From: Cordia subcordata
Taxonomy: Eukaryota > Streptophyta > Magnoliopsida > Boraginales > Cordiaceae
NCBI GenBank assembly: GCA_028554755.1
Contig: JAPTOF010000001.1
Span: 36,475,501-36,539,500 of the forward strand
Direction: 5' to 3'
DNA: 64,000 bases
The translations under genes were made by a program, and so were the position numbers. Numbering within the stretch: position 1 is the stretch's first letter; each line of letters begins with the position of its first letter. Below the pieces are notes generated by a model that saw nothing but the letters and a program-made list of their open reading frames with translations, did not search any database and had not been told where the DNA came from. Positions 1 through 11,032 of the stretch are shown here, one piece after another.

Positions 1-261
1 GGTAAATTGCATGGAACCCCCTTGTTTTTTGTCATAAATGTACGTTTGCCCCTTAATTTAAAAATTAGCTAGTTATCCCCCTGTGCTTTCCAAAAGTGAA
101 GCACACACGCCACTTTTCTAACACCATTAGTTTTGGCTAACGAAAATGCAAAAAGATTAATTTGCCCTTCAAACCCAAAGGCTAATGATACACTTATGAC
201 AACCACAAGGGAGTATGATGCATTTATGACAAACCACAAGGAGGTACAGTGTTGTTTACCC
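1..261. repeat. Shorter inverted-repeat unit sharing the left end
   Basis: Bases 205-261 repeat the right-terminal motif of the larger element (CATTTATGACAAACCACAAG followed by a GTTTACCC end) and are the inverted match of bases 1-45. The left terminus can therefore pair with an internal end at 261 as well as with 812. This suggests a 261-bp MITE nested in, or ancestral to, the larger element. Confidence 0.55.
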
Positions 262-812
262 TATTTAATTGGAAACGTAGAGTAATTAATAATTAAATAA
301 TTTATTATTATTAATTTAATAAATAATTAATTAATCAAATAATTAAAAATTAAAATTAATTAAATAATTAATTTAATTAATGAGACGGTGGTGGTGCGAT
401 TATGATGACAGCGAAGGTTAATTTCTTTTCTTATTTTTCATTTTCTGATAACAAAAATATTTACTTGTAATAACAAAATAAAATGCAAATATGTTTGTAG
501 TATAATTGGTTAAAATTTACATATTTTAAACTAAGGTCAGGGTTTAAGTCTTTTCTCTTACAAATATTTTTTCAAAACAAAAAAGGAAAGATATTTTTGA
601 CTAAAATCAAGTTTAATAGCAAAAAAAGTTAAGCTTAATCACAGGTCTGTCGTGTATACCACATGCTCGATTAAATCTAATAGAAAAAGTGATGGAGAGG
701 GGTAACGTGTTTCACTTTTGGAAAGCATAAAGTGGTAATTAGCTAATTTTTAAATCATATGAGGTAAATGCACACTTATAACAAACTACGGGAGGTTTCG
801 TGTAATTTACCC
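1..812. mobile_element. Non-autonomous element with long terminal inverted repeats
   Basis: The first ~105 bases are the imperfect reverse complement of about 703-812. The left arm opens GGTAAATTGC and the right arm closes with GTAATTTACCC. Both contain a matching block around AATTAGCTA and a CTTTCCAAAAGTGAA block. No coding sequence lies between the arms, so the element would need enzymes in trans. Long arms fit a Mutator-like element or a large MITE. The outermost base and left target-site duplication lie outside the window, so the superfamily cannot be fixed. Confidence 0.7.
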
Positions 813-1283
813 TTAGTTTTAAAGAAAACTTTGATTTCTAATGAGAGTCAATATATATATATATATATATATATGTATAATATACATATGTATATATAGT
901 AGAATTATTTTTTTATATAGATACTAAGTTAAAGAAAAAATAAGTACTGTCCATTATTTTTTTATTTTTTTTTGTCATTTTTGTCTTTTCAAAAAAAAAA
1001 TATCAGTTCCACTCTTTAGGATTTCTTGCCAAGTGAAAAATGCATATCAATAAATAAGCTATTAATAGATAATTTACCAATTAATAGATTAAAAATATTA
1101 GTTTTGAATAATAGAAATGATCTCTTTTAAACTTAAATTATTAATAATTTAGCAATAATTAGATAAATTCAATTCATACCCTTTTATTTTTATCTCTTAC
1201 GAAGAAATGTTGGTCTATTTTGAGAATTAAATATTGGGATTTAATATGTTTTGCATTTGCAATAGAAACATACAAGTCTTTGG

Positions 1284-1330
<47 letters not shown>

Positions 1331-1892
1331 GTATATATATTATAGAAATAGACATATATGAAATTGTATGTATATTTATTATAAAACATTTCTAAAAATA
1401 TATTGCAGCATTTTAACTATTATCTTTAAAGTAATAAATAATTAATATTGATTATATGATAGGATAAATTTACATTTGGATAAATCTTACTTTTATTTTA
1501 CTTTTGTACTTCTTATAGAAAATTTATCTTTGGGAATTTGTCCAATTTCAAATCACTTTGTCCACGAGGTGATTTTTATTAATCAATTATACTTAGCACG
1601 TGTTAAAAGTTTTTTTCTATTTTTCTAAACAACATATTTGTTAATTTTAAAGAATTATCCCATGAATCGCACAGGTATAAATCCAGTCATACATATATAA
1701 ATGTGCACCCACTAAACCTCGGGTCTTGACTCTACCACTGCTCGTCGGTGCATTGCTGAAGACCAATTCGTTCATAACTTGAAATTTTGTATCTTTCCTT
1801 CTAAAGAATCCAAACAAATAGTCTAAAAATGAATAAAGATGTAATAAAAATTGTTTAAGTAAATATTAAAGAAATTTGAGTTTTAATTCAAA
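813..1892. other. AT-rich intergenic DNA with microsatellites
   Basis: No gene is visible. It holds AT dinucleotide runs at about 850-874 and 1287-1340, the latter broken by GT steps. Near 1700-1735 there is a short block (GGGTCTTGACTCTACCACTG) resembling the end of a common plant repeat family also hinted at near 12720-12760 and 25930. Open frames here are tyrosine/isoleucine runs read out of the AT repeats. Confidence 0.6.
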
Positions 1893-2175
1893 TAATGGCT
1901 GGGTTTGGATGTTCATTTCTCCCTTCTTCATAAGGATAATTTTCGGCTCGACAAATTCCTTAGGCTTGGATAAGTTCAAAAGCCTTGGTATGAGAGCTAA
2001 AATAGCAACCTTTCGAATCCTTTTCGCGTGCACTGTTGCCTATATACTTAAATACCACAAGTAGATGATCAACTATTTGTTGCACAGATAGAGGTATTGG
2101 TGGTTGTTTGATATCTAGTGCAAATTGAGCTGAAACTGACCCAGTCGCAACAAAAACATAATCATAGTCTACCAT
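1893..2175 (-). pseudogene. Relic of a papain-type (C1A) cysteine protease exon
   Basis: The minus strand reads YVFVATGSVSAQFALD, then PLSVQQIVD, then GC...AF..I, then a stop, then GICRAENYPY. This matches the order of the papain core: the catalytic-cysteine helix, the LSxQxxVD segment, the GCxGG region with AFxxI, and GIxxExxYPY. The position where CWAF is expected reads Y-V-F, so the nucleophile cysteine is absent. An in-frame stop separates AFELIQA from GICRAENYPY. A possible upstream exon ends with a GTAAGT donor on this strand at about 2217-2222. No pro-domain and no catalytic His/Asn part was found. It is a decayed fragment and would not encode an active protease. The assignment rests on motif order only. 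Confidence 0.5.
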
Positions 2176-3281
2176 GTTAAAATAAAATTATGTATTAAAC
2201 ATTTTTATTAGGCCTAACTTACTGCATTGGCTTTGATTGAAAAGCAAAAGTAAAATTCCACTTTCTTCCAAGCTGAAGAAGTCGTCTTGTGATTTTAATT
2301 AATGAACACATCATCAAGTTGTAGCATTAGAAGAAGAGAGAGAATGAGAAGAAAACTTTAAGTCTTTTAATTTTTTTTTTTTTGTCACTTTAAGTCTTTT
2401 AAATTTTTTTTTTTTTGGTCTTAGACAAACAGAAGCCCCTCAATCTTTTCAGTTTTCCCTCACAGTTTCCTCAAGCTTGACTGTGTTTAGTTAATTTTAA
2501 CTAAGAAGTTTCATTAATATTTAAATGATAAAAGCCTTCTTTCAATTAAAATTGGTCAACAAACTTAAATTTGAGATCATTAAGATAGGAAAAAGGAAGG
2601 AGGAAGAGATTTTTAAGATCCAAAAACAATCCCTTCCCAAAAAAAAAAGCAGCAAGGCTTCTTGGTTTTTCCCACAATGTGTAAAATATTTATGGCAAAA
2701 TCATAAAATTAGTCAACATTTTAAGAAAAACATAATCCAACTGAATTAAATTTAAATGTGAGATAAATGTGTGAACTAAAAAGTTATTCTAACAAATATA
2801 TTTTGATCCAAGAATAATTTATAAATGTATGGATGTCTTCCTCCATTCTTTTCTTGGAGCTAGTAGCTCAATGTTTATGTATAGCAACTCAAACAGTTTC
2901 TATTCCATTTTGGTATCTGTTTTAGTGCAAGTTAAATTCTTGGTCTGAAACAAATTGTTAAGAATTTTAGAAAAAAAGGTTCTATTTGCTTAAAATGGCT
3001 ATTTAAATAGATCTGATGCGAAAGTTCATCACTATATACATTTTGGGTTGACAAAATGGTAATGCACAATGCATACAAGAATCCACCTAGATGACAATTG
3101 CAGGTATACATATAAAGGTGAAGGCAAATTCAAATAACACCATGATCTCTTTTTTGCTTTTCATTTTATTGTATTTATTATTTTTTTAAAAAAGAAAAAG
3201 ACATCAAAGTAGTCAGCATCCTACTAAAATATATTTGGGGCTACAAATTATGGTACAATGGCAACCTAATTAATGTGATAA
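2176..3281. other. Intergenic DNA, no gene seen
   Basis: AT-rich sequence without convincing coding content. A small tandem duplication lies at about 2353-2419, where ACTTTAAGTCTTTTAA plus a poly-T run occurs twice. The 74-residue frame at 2525-2749 is lysine-rich and shows no recognisable domain. Confidence 0.5.
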
Positions 3282-3560
3282 ATAACTGAAATATTACAAA
3301 TAGCATATTGAAAATTATTTAAAGAAAAACTATAATGAGTTAAAGAACAAGTCACAAAATCACAAAACAACAAGTCACAAATTACATTATCAACAAATAC
3401 GTACAATCTCAAAGAAAGAAAAAAGGAAAAGAAAGAAACAACTACATTTAGCTATTCAACGTGACTAATAACTAGAATATTACGGTTAGCATATCAAAAA
3501 TTAATTTTTTAAAAAAAATCTAGCAAGTTAATTGATACAAGTCACAAAATCCAAACGCAA
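3282..3560. repeat. Diverged direct duplication, period about 186 bp
   Basis: TAACTGAAATATTACAAATA...CAAGTCACAAAATC near 3282-3362 recurs as TAACTAGAATATTACGGTTA...CAAGTCACAAAATCC near 3468-3551. The copies differ by many substitutions, so the duplication is old. No coding role is seen. Confidence 0.45.
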
Positions 3561-3863
3561 GTTAAAGGCACACGAAACAACTAAACCCAAAATATGTGAT
3601 ATTAGGGAGATTGAGGAACAAATTTCATGAATACAAGAAAATATATAATTTCTGGCCCATTATGCCATATGATGCTTGTGTTGGATTTTCTAGAATCTAT
3701 ATTTTTCATGAACAATTATGATTTACTATAAATGGCATATTAGAAATAAGTTTACCATTCAAACTCTGGTCATAGGTCAAAACAGCATGCATACATAGCC
3801 ACACCAACAAAGTAATTGTATTCATTTAAGCATCCATATACTGTCAACTACTACAACACAATC

Positions 3864-3886
3864 CACACACGCGCGCGCGCACACAC

Positions 3887-3936
<50 letters not shown>
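3864..3936. repeat. Compound microsatellite (AC)n(GC)n(AC)n(AT)n
   Basis: An AC tract passes into a GC tract, back to AC, and into about 23 AT dinucleotides. The change of repeat unit without interruption makes this a likely length-polymorphic locus. The tyrosine/isoleucine frames on both strands are artefacts of the repeat. Confidence 0.9.
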
Positions 3937-3937
<1 letters not shown>

Positions 3938-4340
3938 CTTGCAAACAAGATCTTCAAAGGAAAAAAAAGGGCGGGGGGGGGGGAATAAATGCAATCTTAA
4001 AATCCACAAATTTTGCTCACAAAATGAATAGGACGAGAGTAACAAAAGATGCAAATAAACATAACATCATATGATGCCAATGTATTTGATAAGACACACA
4101 CACATAACACACACATACACACACACATGAAAGAAGGGGAATTTTTATTGTATTATCTTCTGTGATCAATCGTATACTTATACAGGCATATACAAGTGAT
4201 AAGGTTCCCTAACTAATAGGAAGATAAGGTTCAGAGATAAATTAAGCTAATCAGATATTCTGGTACAACAAGATTTCAAAGTTATTAAAAAATAACAAAT
4301 AGATATATGTTATCAACACACACATACACACACATATATT

Positions 4341-4403
<63 letters not shown>

Positions 4404-4549
4404 TTGCAAACAAGATCTTCAAAGGGAAAAAAAGGGGGTAATAAATGCAATCTTAAAATCCACAAATTTTGCTCACAAAATGAATAGGACAAGAGTAAAA
4501 AGAGATGCAAATAAACATAACATCATGTGATGCCAATGTATTTGATAAG
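3937..4549. repeat. Direct duplication of ~145 bp, each copy preceded by an AT microsatellite
   Basis: GCAAACAAGATCTTCAAAGG...CCAATGTATTTGATAAG at about 3941-4090 recurs at about 4406-4549 with only a few differences. Both copies are preceded by a long AT run (3890-3936 and 4336-4401), and AC-rich tracts lie between them. The start-to-start distance is about 465 bp. The near identity suggests a recent duplication, probably by unequal exchange or slippage at the AT/AC tracts. Confidence 0.8.
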
Positions 4550-4735
4550 CTTCTCTTCTTCTAGTAACGGAAAAAATTAATTTCTTACGCTCAAAGATCT
4601 TAACAATACATAAATTAACACTATAAATTAGTAAGCACTATAAATTAATAGCACTATAAACTGACCTCTATAGCTGTGATTTTGAGCCGCTTAAGTCCTC
4701 AATGCATCAATGGTGTATGCAAATATGCAGGTGGT

Positions 4736-4992
4736 GCCCCCAGGGGCATAGGTGAGTTGGTAAGTGGCCAGGTGATTAGGGTGGAGACACCCTGACAACG
4801 CGGGATCGAGTCCGTGTGGCGGCAGTACTCCGCTGAAATATTGCGGGGGCTGTTGCTGGATTTCCACGCCCGTTGGTCCTCTCCCTGGTCGGGCTGCCAC
4901 TCACGCACATCCCTCGATTTACCTCCCGCCTGGTTAAGGGGCCTCTGGCCAGGTGGGAAAGGGGTTCTCCTTTGGTTAACCCTTTTAAAAAA
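4736..4992 (+). mobile_element. tRNA-derived SINE with 15-bp target-site duplication
   Basis: A 257-bp GC-rich island in AT-rich DNA. Near its 5' end it has an A-box-like TAGGTGAGTTGG at 4749-4760 and, about 43 bp on, a B-box-like GGATCGAGTCC at 4803-4813, the spacing and order of an RNA polymerase III type 2 promoter. It ends in an A-run (4987-4992, extending into the duplication). The element is flanked by perfect direct repeats AAATATGCAGGTGGT at 4721-4735 and 4993-5007, typical of LINE-mediated insertion. The tRNA-like head is not a functional tRNA: no CCA-ready acceptor stem or anticodon arm is apparent. The family name cannot be assigned by eye. Confidence 0.85.
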
Positions 4993-5269
4993 AAATATGC
5001 AGGTGGTTATATATTTTGAATCATGCCCCTAGGGAATAGGTGCTAGCCTATCTGCTTGTACTAGTACTATATTGAGGAATATTATTTTTGTCTTCTAGTG
5101 AGCAAAGATCGACACTATTATTAGCTTATATTTTAACGAAAATGTAACACTCCTTTGCCCTTCCGCTAGAACTATAATGGCTTATTTACCAAAATGATAT
5201 TAAATAAATAAGACACTACTACTTTTTTAGCTTCTTGCAACACTTGAAAACTATTACAAGAAAACTGTT

Positions 5270-6035
5270 AACTGTTGCAAATGACTTTATACAACAGTTG
5301 TTTAGCCATTGTGTAAAGTCTTTGTTGTAAATGCTATATTGCAATAGTTTTTTGGCAAATCAAATGTAACGGTGAAAAACCATTGCAACATATGCTTTTT
5401 GCAACAGTTTTTTCAAAAAACTAAATTATGTGAGTTTTTTAATTTGCAACAATTTTAAAGGGTTATTGCAATAGTTTTCCGTACTTTCAGCGACACATTT
5501 TACTCATTCTTACAATGGTTTTGAATTATATTAACAACATTTTTTATATATTCTTGTGACGGTTTTGTATAGTTTTGCAACAATTTTTTGTTACTTTTTG
5601 TAACAATTTTACCAAATATTGCAACATTTGTATTGAAGATAAGCAATATTTTCCAAAAGTATTAGCAACATTTTTCATACTTTTTGTGATAATTTTGACA
5701 AATTATTGCAATGGTTTTCAAAATTCAAGCAATGATTTTTCATTTTCTTTCAATAGTTTTGTCAAGTTATTACAATGGTTTTAAAAATTTATACAATAAT
5801 TTTGATATACTATAGCAATGATTTTCAAAACTATAGGCAATGGTTTTTTATTTTCTTGCAACGATTTGGACAAGTTATTGCAATAATTTTAAAAGTTTAT
5901 GCAACAATTTTAATAAACAATTGCAATAGTTTTTATATACTATTGCAATGCTTTTCAAAATTGCAAGAAATAATTTTTTATTTTCTTGCAATGGTTTTGA
6001 CAAATTATTGCAATGGTTTTCCATATTTTTGTGAC
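5270..6035. repeat. CACTA subterminal repeat array
   Basis: The motif TTGCAAYRGTTTT and degenerate forms (TTGCAATGGTTTT, GCAACAATTTT) recur dozens of times, spaced roughly 20-30 bp. Such arrays are known to bind the small CACTA transposase subunit. The frames on both strands rich in CN(N/G)F residues simply translate this repeat and are not proteins. Confidence 0.85.
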
Positions 6036-6335
6036 AATTTATGTTATATATTACCATCATATTTATGATGGTAGTATTCAATTACTAAAAAAAATTGAAA
6101 TCAATAAACTGTAGATAAAATATAATAACATGCAAATAATTTGAAATCTAAAATTGATAAACTCAAAATACTACGAATTTCATTGTATGCTTTCCAATAA
6201 AAAAAATAAACAAGTCTAACAATCAAAAACTTTTGTTTTTACTTGTCTAATATAAAGAAACATTGCAACTTTAACTCATGTAACAATCAAATTAAGCATT
6301 TTCATAGTCTCTACATCACTCATAATTCCAACATC

Positions 6336-8140
6336 TTATTCCTCTTCCGAATCCCCATCAAAATTACCATCATCTGGATTTGAAGTTTGAACCTGCACAT
6401 GAATAAGAAAGAGCAAATGATAATCTAATTAATAGTCAATAAAAGTTGTACTAGTCCCAAATCAACTTATTTTTGTACTAAGATTCATGTATAAACATCA
6501 TATCATCAGAGTAAATTTTAAAAATGTCAAGAGATGCCATAATTATAGTCTTACAAACTGGCCTTAGATTCTTAAGGGACTTCACAGTTAGGAGATTATA
6601 TTTTCCCAATCAATCAATATTAAATGACAAGCTAGTAGATGTATTTGAATGATAAAATGATAAAAGGATAGTTCATTATTGATTTTGTAAATTCATAAAT
6701 AGCTCTTATCCATCATCATGACACAACCATTTTGTTGAACATTTTTATTGTCCTATCATCCCATATAAAAATATTAAACAGGAAAAGTACTTATAGCTAA
6801 GTAAAATAGCAAAATTCCTCCTTTATCTTCCTCTTATTATAGAAGGTTAGGGAGGAAATTTGGTCATGAATTGGGTGAATAACTTGTATATTCAAAAAAA
6901 TATGATCTCTACATTAGCAAATATGTAATAAATTTTCTATGTGCAGTAGGATTCCAATTCTACAAGAATGTCAATTCTCATCCTCCCACATCTATTTTCC
7001 TATTATCTTGGGCTTGTAGAACCTTGATGGTACAACCCTTATATGAAGCATTTCTACATATCTGAACCCAAGTTTTTGACCAAAATTCTTAAATAGTGAA
7101 AAAGATGGAATTTTGTGCTATAAGCAAAAGTGGGTCTGTGCCTATATTATGCAATCATTATCGTACTCTATTCTCATATTGTTGGATGTGTATATATTTG
7201 TAAAGCAAACATAACTAGATGTAGAAAATATGAGATTTGTTGTAAACAAATATGTACTTCAACTTAATCTAGAGTTTTATCTGTCTAAATTCAATGTTAG
7301 TTCTAATTAGTAAATAGTTAAGTGGAGCATTGAGAATATAATGAATTCTCATACTTCACATGACACTACATTCTTTTTTGGTTGGGGGGGTGTTGGAGAC
7401 GAAAAATGAAAGAGTTTCAAATCTCACAATATGCATAAAAAATATTACAGTAGAATCAATGTACAATGACAATTGCCAAAAATCAAAATTACTTAACCTA
7501 TTTGAGAGGAGACACTCCTTCTACATCACACATCAAACAAATTTGTTCAAATGAGCCAGGTAATTTTACTATGCTAAAGTTATGGAATGCCTACTTGTAC
7601 TGTAATAAATAAAAAAAAAAACTAAGTTTGAAATTTGACAATAATAATTCTTGATTATTTACCTTAGGAATAGCGGCAGCTAAAAATTGAGGCAAACTTA
7701 TCTCACCAATGACATCTTTTCCATTTACACTCTCATTTTGAAACAAAACTTAATTGTTCTCAGATTATATTATGATATTCTCAACATGGAATGTTAGCTG
7801 CAGACAGTTAAAGCAAGTTCCTTAACAAAATACACTATTGGTATGTGATAGGACAAATCATTTGCTGGCTTAAATGAAAAAATGCAGAATCATTCAAATA
7901 TTTTCAACCATCGACATTCTTTGAATTTCGAGACAAGGCATGAAAAACTAAGAAATAATATTTGAAAAATAACAACAATAAATTTTGATCAATAACAAAA
8001 GATTTCACCAAATAACAATAATATATTTTGATCTTTAATCAAAATTTCTATTTCAATAGGAAAGCTCACCTTGTGTAAAGCAGTGGATTCAAGCCCTTTT
8101 GGAGATTGCCTAAATCTTTACGTGCATTCTCAAAGTATTT
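6336..8140 (-). pseudogene. Exon-like coding relics inside the CACTA element
   Basis: Three minus-strand segments look like exons in order. 8140-8070 reads KYFENARKDLGNLQKGLNP and ends ...LLYTR before a GTGAGC donor. About 7740-7663 reads VNGKDVIGEISLPQFLAAA and ends IPK before a GTAAAT donor. 6392-6336 follows a TGCAG acceptor, reads VQTSNPDDGNFDGDSEEE and ends in TAA. The second and third join in phase 0 across a ~1.27-kb intron. Most likely they remain from an element-encoded transposase accessory protein, but a captured host gene is possible. I do not recognise the family; no long frame remains and no start is defined. Confidence 0.4.
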
Positions 8141-10439
8141 TGCTAATTAGATTCAAGGGTCTAGGTTATAAAGGAGTGATTTGGGGGAAGACCCAATGGA
8201 ATTAATTCAATGTATATGGAAGTGGGTTTGTCTGGTTTTAGCTAAAAACTGAAAAGAAGAAACTAAAAAAAAAAAGAGAGAGGGGCAAAAATTAGCACGT
8301 GGTATTTGTTGAAATTATAAGCAGGAATGAAATTTTAGCCTAGTTTTAGATATTAGACAATAAAATCAAAAAAAGCAACATTTTAGGTTTATGTAAATCT
8401 ATTGTAATTAATATTAATTTGAAAAACTGTTGCAAAATTAAGAATTATAATTATTTAGCTAAGCAAAAGATATAACTAGTATAGATTTTGCAACAATTTT
8501 GATAAAATTATTGCGAAAGGTTTTAATTTTATACCACAATTTGAAAATTTTTGCGAGATAATACCTATAGCAACGGTTTTATTACTTGTTCAATTTCAGT
8601 GTTGCAAGAAGCTAAAAATGTGGTAGTGAGAACTTCCCAAAATATTATCGTTGTGAAAGTGAGTTTCCAAAATATAATTTCAGCATTTTGAGATAGCTAA
8701 AAATAAATTCCGCTTTCTCAAAAAGCAGAAACGTGATAGGTCAGATAGAGTTAGTTGAAATGACAAAAGAAAATTTTGCTTTTCCAAAACACAGAAATTT
8801 CAAAAGGGAAAATTTAAATTTCCTCTTTTTCAAAAAGTAGAAATTTTAAAAGCGAAATTTTTTCAAACACGATGGGATTCTTTGAGTAGGTGAAATTCGT
8901 TGACCACGAGATCATACATGTGGTTCCCTATTATAAAACCCTTATAAAAGGTTATGAACACAATTAATAAATTTTATTTTAAAAATAAAATTAAAGAAAT
9001 ATTGTATCACAATGGTATTTAAAAAATCACTAGATGATCAAGATTATTTTTTTGGTAGAATTTCACTTCATTTTATTTGACATTTTTGCATTTTAGTTTT
9101 TTTTTCCTCTAAACTTTTCAAAATTTTAGGTATCCAGTCTGGGTAGTTATCAGGTTTCACAAGTTTGGTATATTTCGAGTTTAAATTTTATTTTTAAATT
9201 GAGTTTTGGTTGGGTTTTGGATTCAAATAAAATTCGAAAACTAGGTTTGAAAATATTGGCTATGATAAGTACCCATTCTATTGTCATTCCTAGCTATTAT
9301 TGGCAGCAGAAAATTTTCATCATAACAATACATGTATTAAATATTTAACAATTTCATTATAACAACATAATTAAATAAATATTTAGAAAATTTTGAAAAA
9401 CTTACAAATTAAAAAAAAATAAAATGTAATAAGAGGAAAAAAAATGAATAAGGTCAAATTTTGAAAAAGTGAAATTTTGTGAGGTAGGTAGGGATGAAAT
9501 TTTGGGACAATGCGAAATAGGAAAGGGACAATGGAAGGGCTTTACATAAGGGAATTTTTTGGTCTCGTTCTGAATTCTTAACATTACGTATTTAAGTGAG
9601 TTTGAAATGGATAAGTCGATTTTGAGTACCCCATTTTTAAATTGATCAATCGATCTCGAGTACCCCATGACATTTCTCCTATTGCCATCCATAAATAGAT
9701 TGTAGAAAATTTAAATAGGACATATTTTGGTTACGACTTAGTTTTACATTTTTTAAATCTACCACACAAATGTGATGCTCACCATGTGAAAATTTAATGT
9801 TTATAATGTAGTGATTCTTTTAATACCACAGTGTGATACAAGATTTGGTAAACTTTATATTAAAAAGAAATTCATTAATTGTGTTAATAAACTTTTGTAA
9901 GGGTTTTATAATAAGGAACCATATGTATGATCTCATGGTCAACAAATCTTGCCTGCTCGAAAAATCTCACAAATTCTGGAAAAAATTTTGCCTTTCAAAT
10001 TTCTGCTTTTTGAGAAAGCTGAAATTGAAATTGTCCATTTTGAAATTTTCACTTTTCTGAAAAGTCAAATTTGCTTTTGTCGTTTTATCTGTGTTCCCTC
10101 AATTGTCGTGCATATTCTGGAACATCATATTTCTACTTTTTGAGATAGCAAAATTCATTTTTTGCTATCCCAAAATGTGAAAATTATATTTTGGGAACTT
10201 TCTTCACAACGATAATATTTTGGGAAGATTTTGTTTTTTTAATATTATTTTGGTAAATAAGCCAACTACAATGCACTAAGTTCTTGAAAATTATAGAATA
10301 GGCTAGGATGTCAAAAGCAATTCTTCTCCCTTGGCCTAAAGTAATAAGTCATAATAAAGAACAAAGAAATGTTAATGGTCAAAGAAGTAAAGGACAACAT
10401 TGCATTTTGAAAATAGTAATGTTAAAATCAAATATGATT

Positions 10440-10580
10440 TTTCATTAGTGTGTGTAATGTTTGTGCACAATAGTGTGTGCAATGTGCGTGCATAATGTGC
10501 ATGATGTGCATGTACAATGTGTGCAATGCTTGTGCAATTGTGTATAATGTGTGCATGATGTATATAATGTGTTCAATTCT
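10440..10580. repeat. GT-rich degenerate tandem repeat
   Basis: Variants of GTGTGYAATGTGCRTGCATAA repeat across about 130 bp (TGTGCACAATAGTGTGTGCAATGTG and similar), mixing TGTG, TGCA and AATG units. Cysteine/histidine/methionine-rich frames here are translations of the repeat. The rest of 10273-10900 is AT-rich without visible genes. Confidence 0.6.
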
Positions 10581-10906
10581 CTTAGTGTTGATAGTAAAAA
10601 AACCCTCAATTTTCCAATTCCCGAAAGAATATCCAAACATGGAGATCTTGATGGACAAATATATACATATGAAGAACCTATATGATAAGACCTAAAATAT
10701 TTTTTCAAATATTTTTTGGTTTTTTTACTTGGTCAAAATAATATTTTATCTAATTGATATGTTTCGAGAACACAATATTTCTTTTTAGCTTTTACTAAGT
10801 AGTATTATTTTTGATTCTATTATATTATTAATCTTTTATGTAGCTTTTGACCTTTTATTTTTTCTTCCCTCTAGCCTATTATGATGTCATAATTTTGTTC
10901 TTACAA

Positions 10907-10934
10907 CTAGAGTACATCCTGTGTGATACACGGG
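10907..10934 (-). other. Helitron-like 3' terminus
   Basis: Read on the minus strand: a hairpin CCCGTGT-ATC-ACACAGG, then ATGTACT, then CTAG. A GC-rich hairpin about 7-12 bp before CTRR is the hallmark of a Helitron 3' end. The body would extend to the right, but no matching 5' TC end was identified, so only the terminus is annotated. Confidence 0.45.
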
Positions 10935-11032
10935 CAAAATGCATACTTTTTATATTTTTATTCATTAGAATAATTTGACTATATACATGCAAAAATTTTG
11001 TCTAGAAACTAATTATTTTTGTGGCAATACAC

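Larger units (their letters stand above)
5214..8628. mobile_element. CACTA (En/Spm) element, non-autonomous
   Basis: The left end reads CACTACTACTTTTTTAGCTT. The right end is the inverted CACTACCACATTTTTAGCTT, and both continue into CTTGCAACAC. The 3-bp target-site duplication AGA lies at 5211-5213 and 8629-8631, as expected for this superfamily. Subterminal TTGCAAY-type motifs are dense at the left and sparser at the right. At 3,415 bp it is too short for a full TNPA/TNPD pair, and only short exon-like relics are seen inside. It sits in the left arm of an older Mutator-like element. Confidence 0.92.
5179..10263. mobile_element. Mutator-like non-autonomous element, split by a CACTA element
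   Basis: The termini are GGCTTATTTACC at 5179 and GGTAAATAAGCC ending at 10263. They are flanked by a 9-bp target-site duplication with one mismatch, AACTATAAT (5170-5178) and AACTACAAT (10264-10272); nine bases is the Mutator superfamily hallmark. The inverted arms are very long, about 430 bp: the left arm is 5179-5213 plus 8632-9026, the right arm about 9810-10263. Without the inserted CACTA element and its duplicated AGA the element is about 1.67 kb. The centre (9030-9800) shows no transposase, so it would need help from an autonomous relative. Confidence 0.88.

Noticed and set aside
3816..4054. Tyrosine/isoleucine-rich frames
   Set aside because: Read from an AC/GC/AT microsatellite.
4736..4820. 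tRNA gene
   Set aside because: A/B boxes are present but the segment has a long tail, an A-rich end and 15-bp flanking duplications; it is a SINE head.
5575..6081. Frames rich in N, C and F on both strands
   Set aside because: Translation of CACTA subterminal TTGCAA-type repeats.
10428..10708. Cysteine/histidine-rich frames that look like zinc-binding peptides
   Set aside because: Products of a GT-rich degenerate repeat on both strands; no spacing typical of a zinc finger family.
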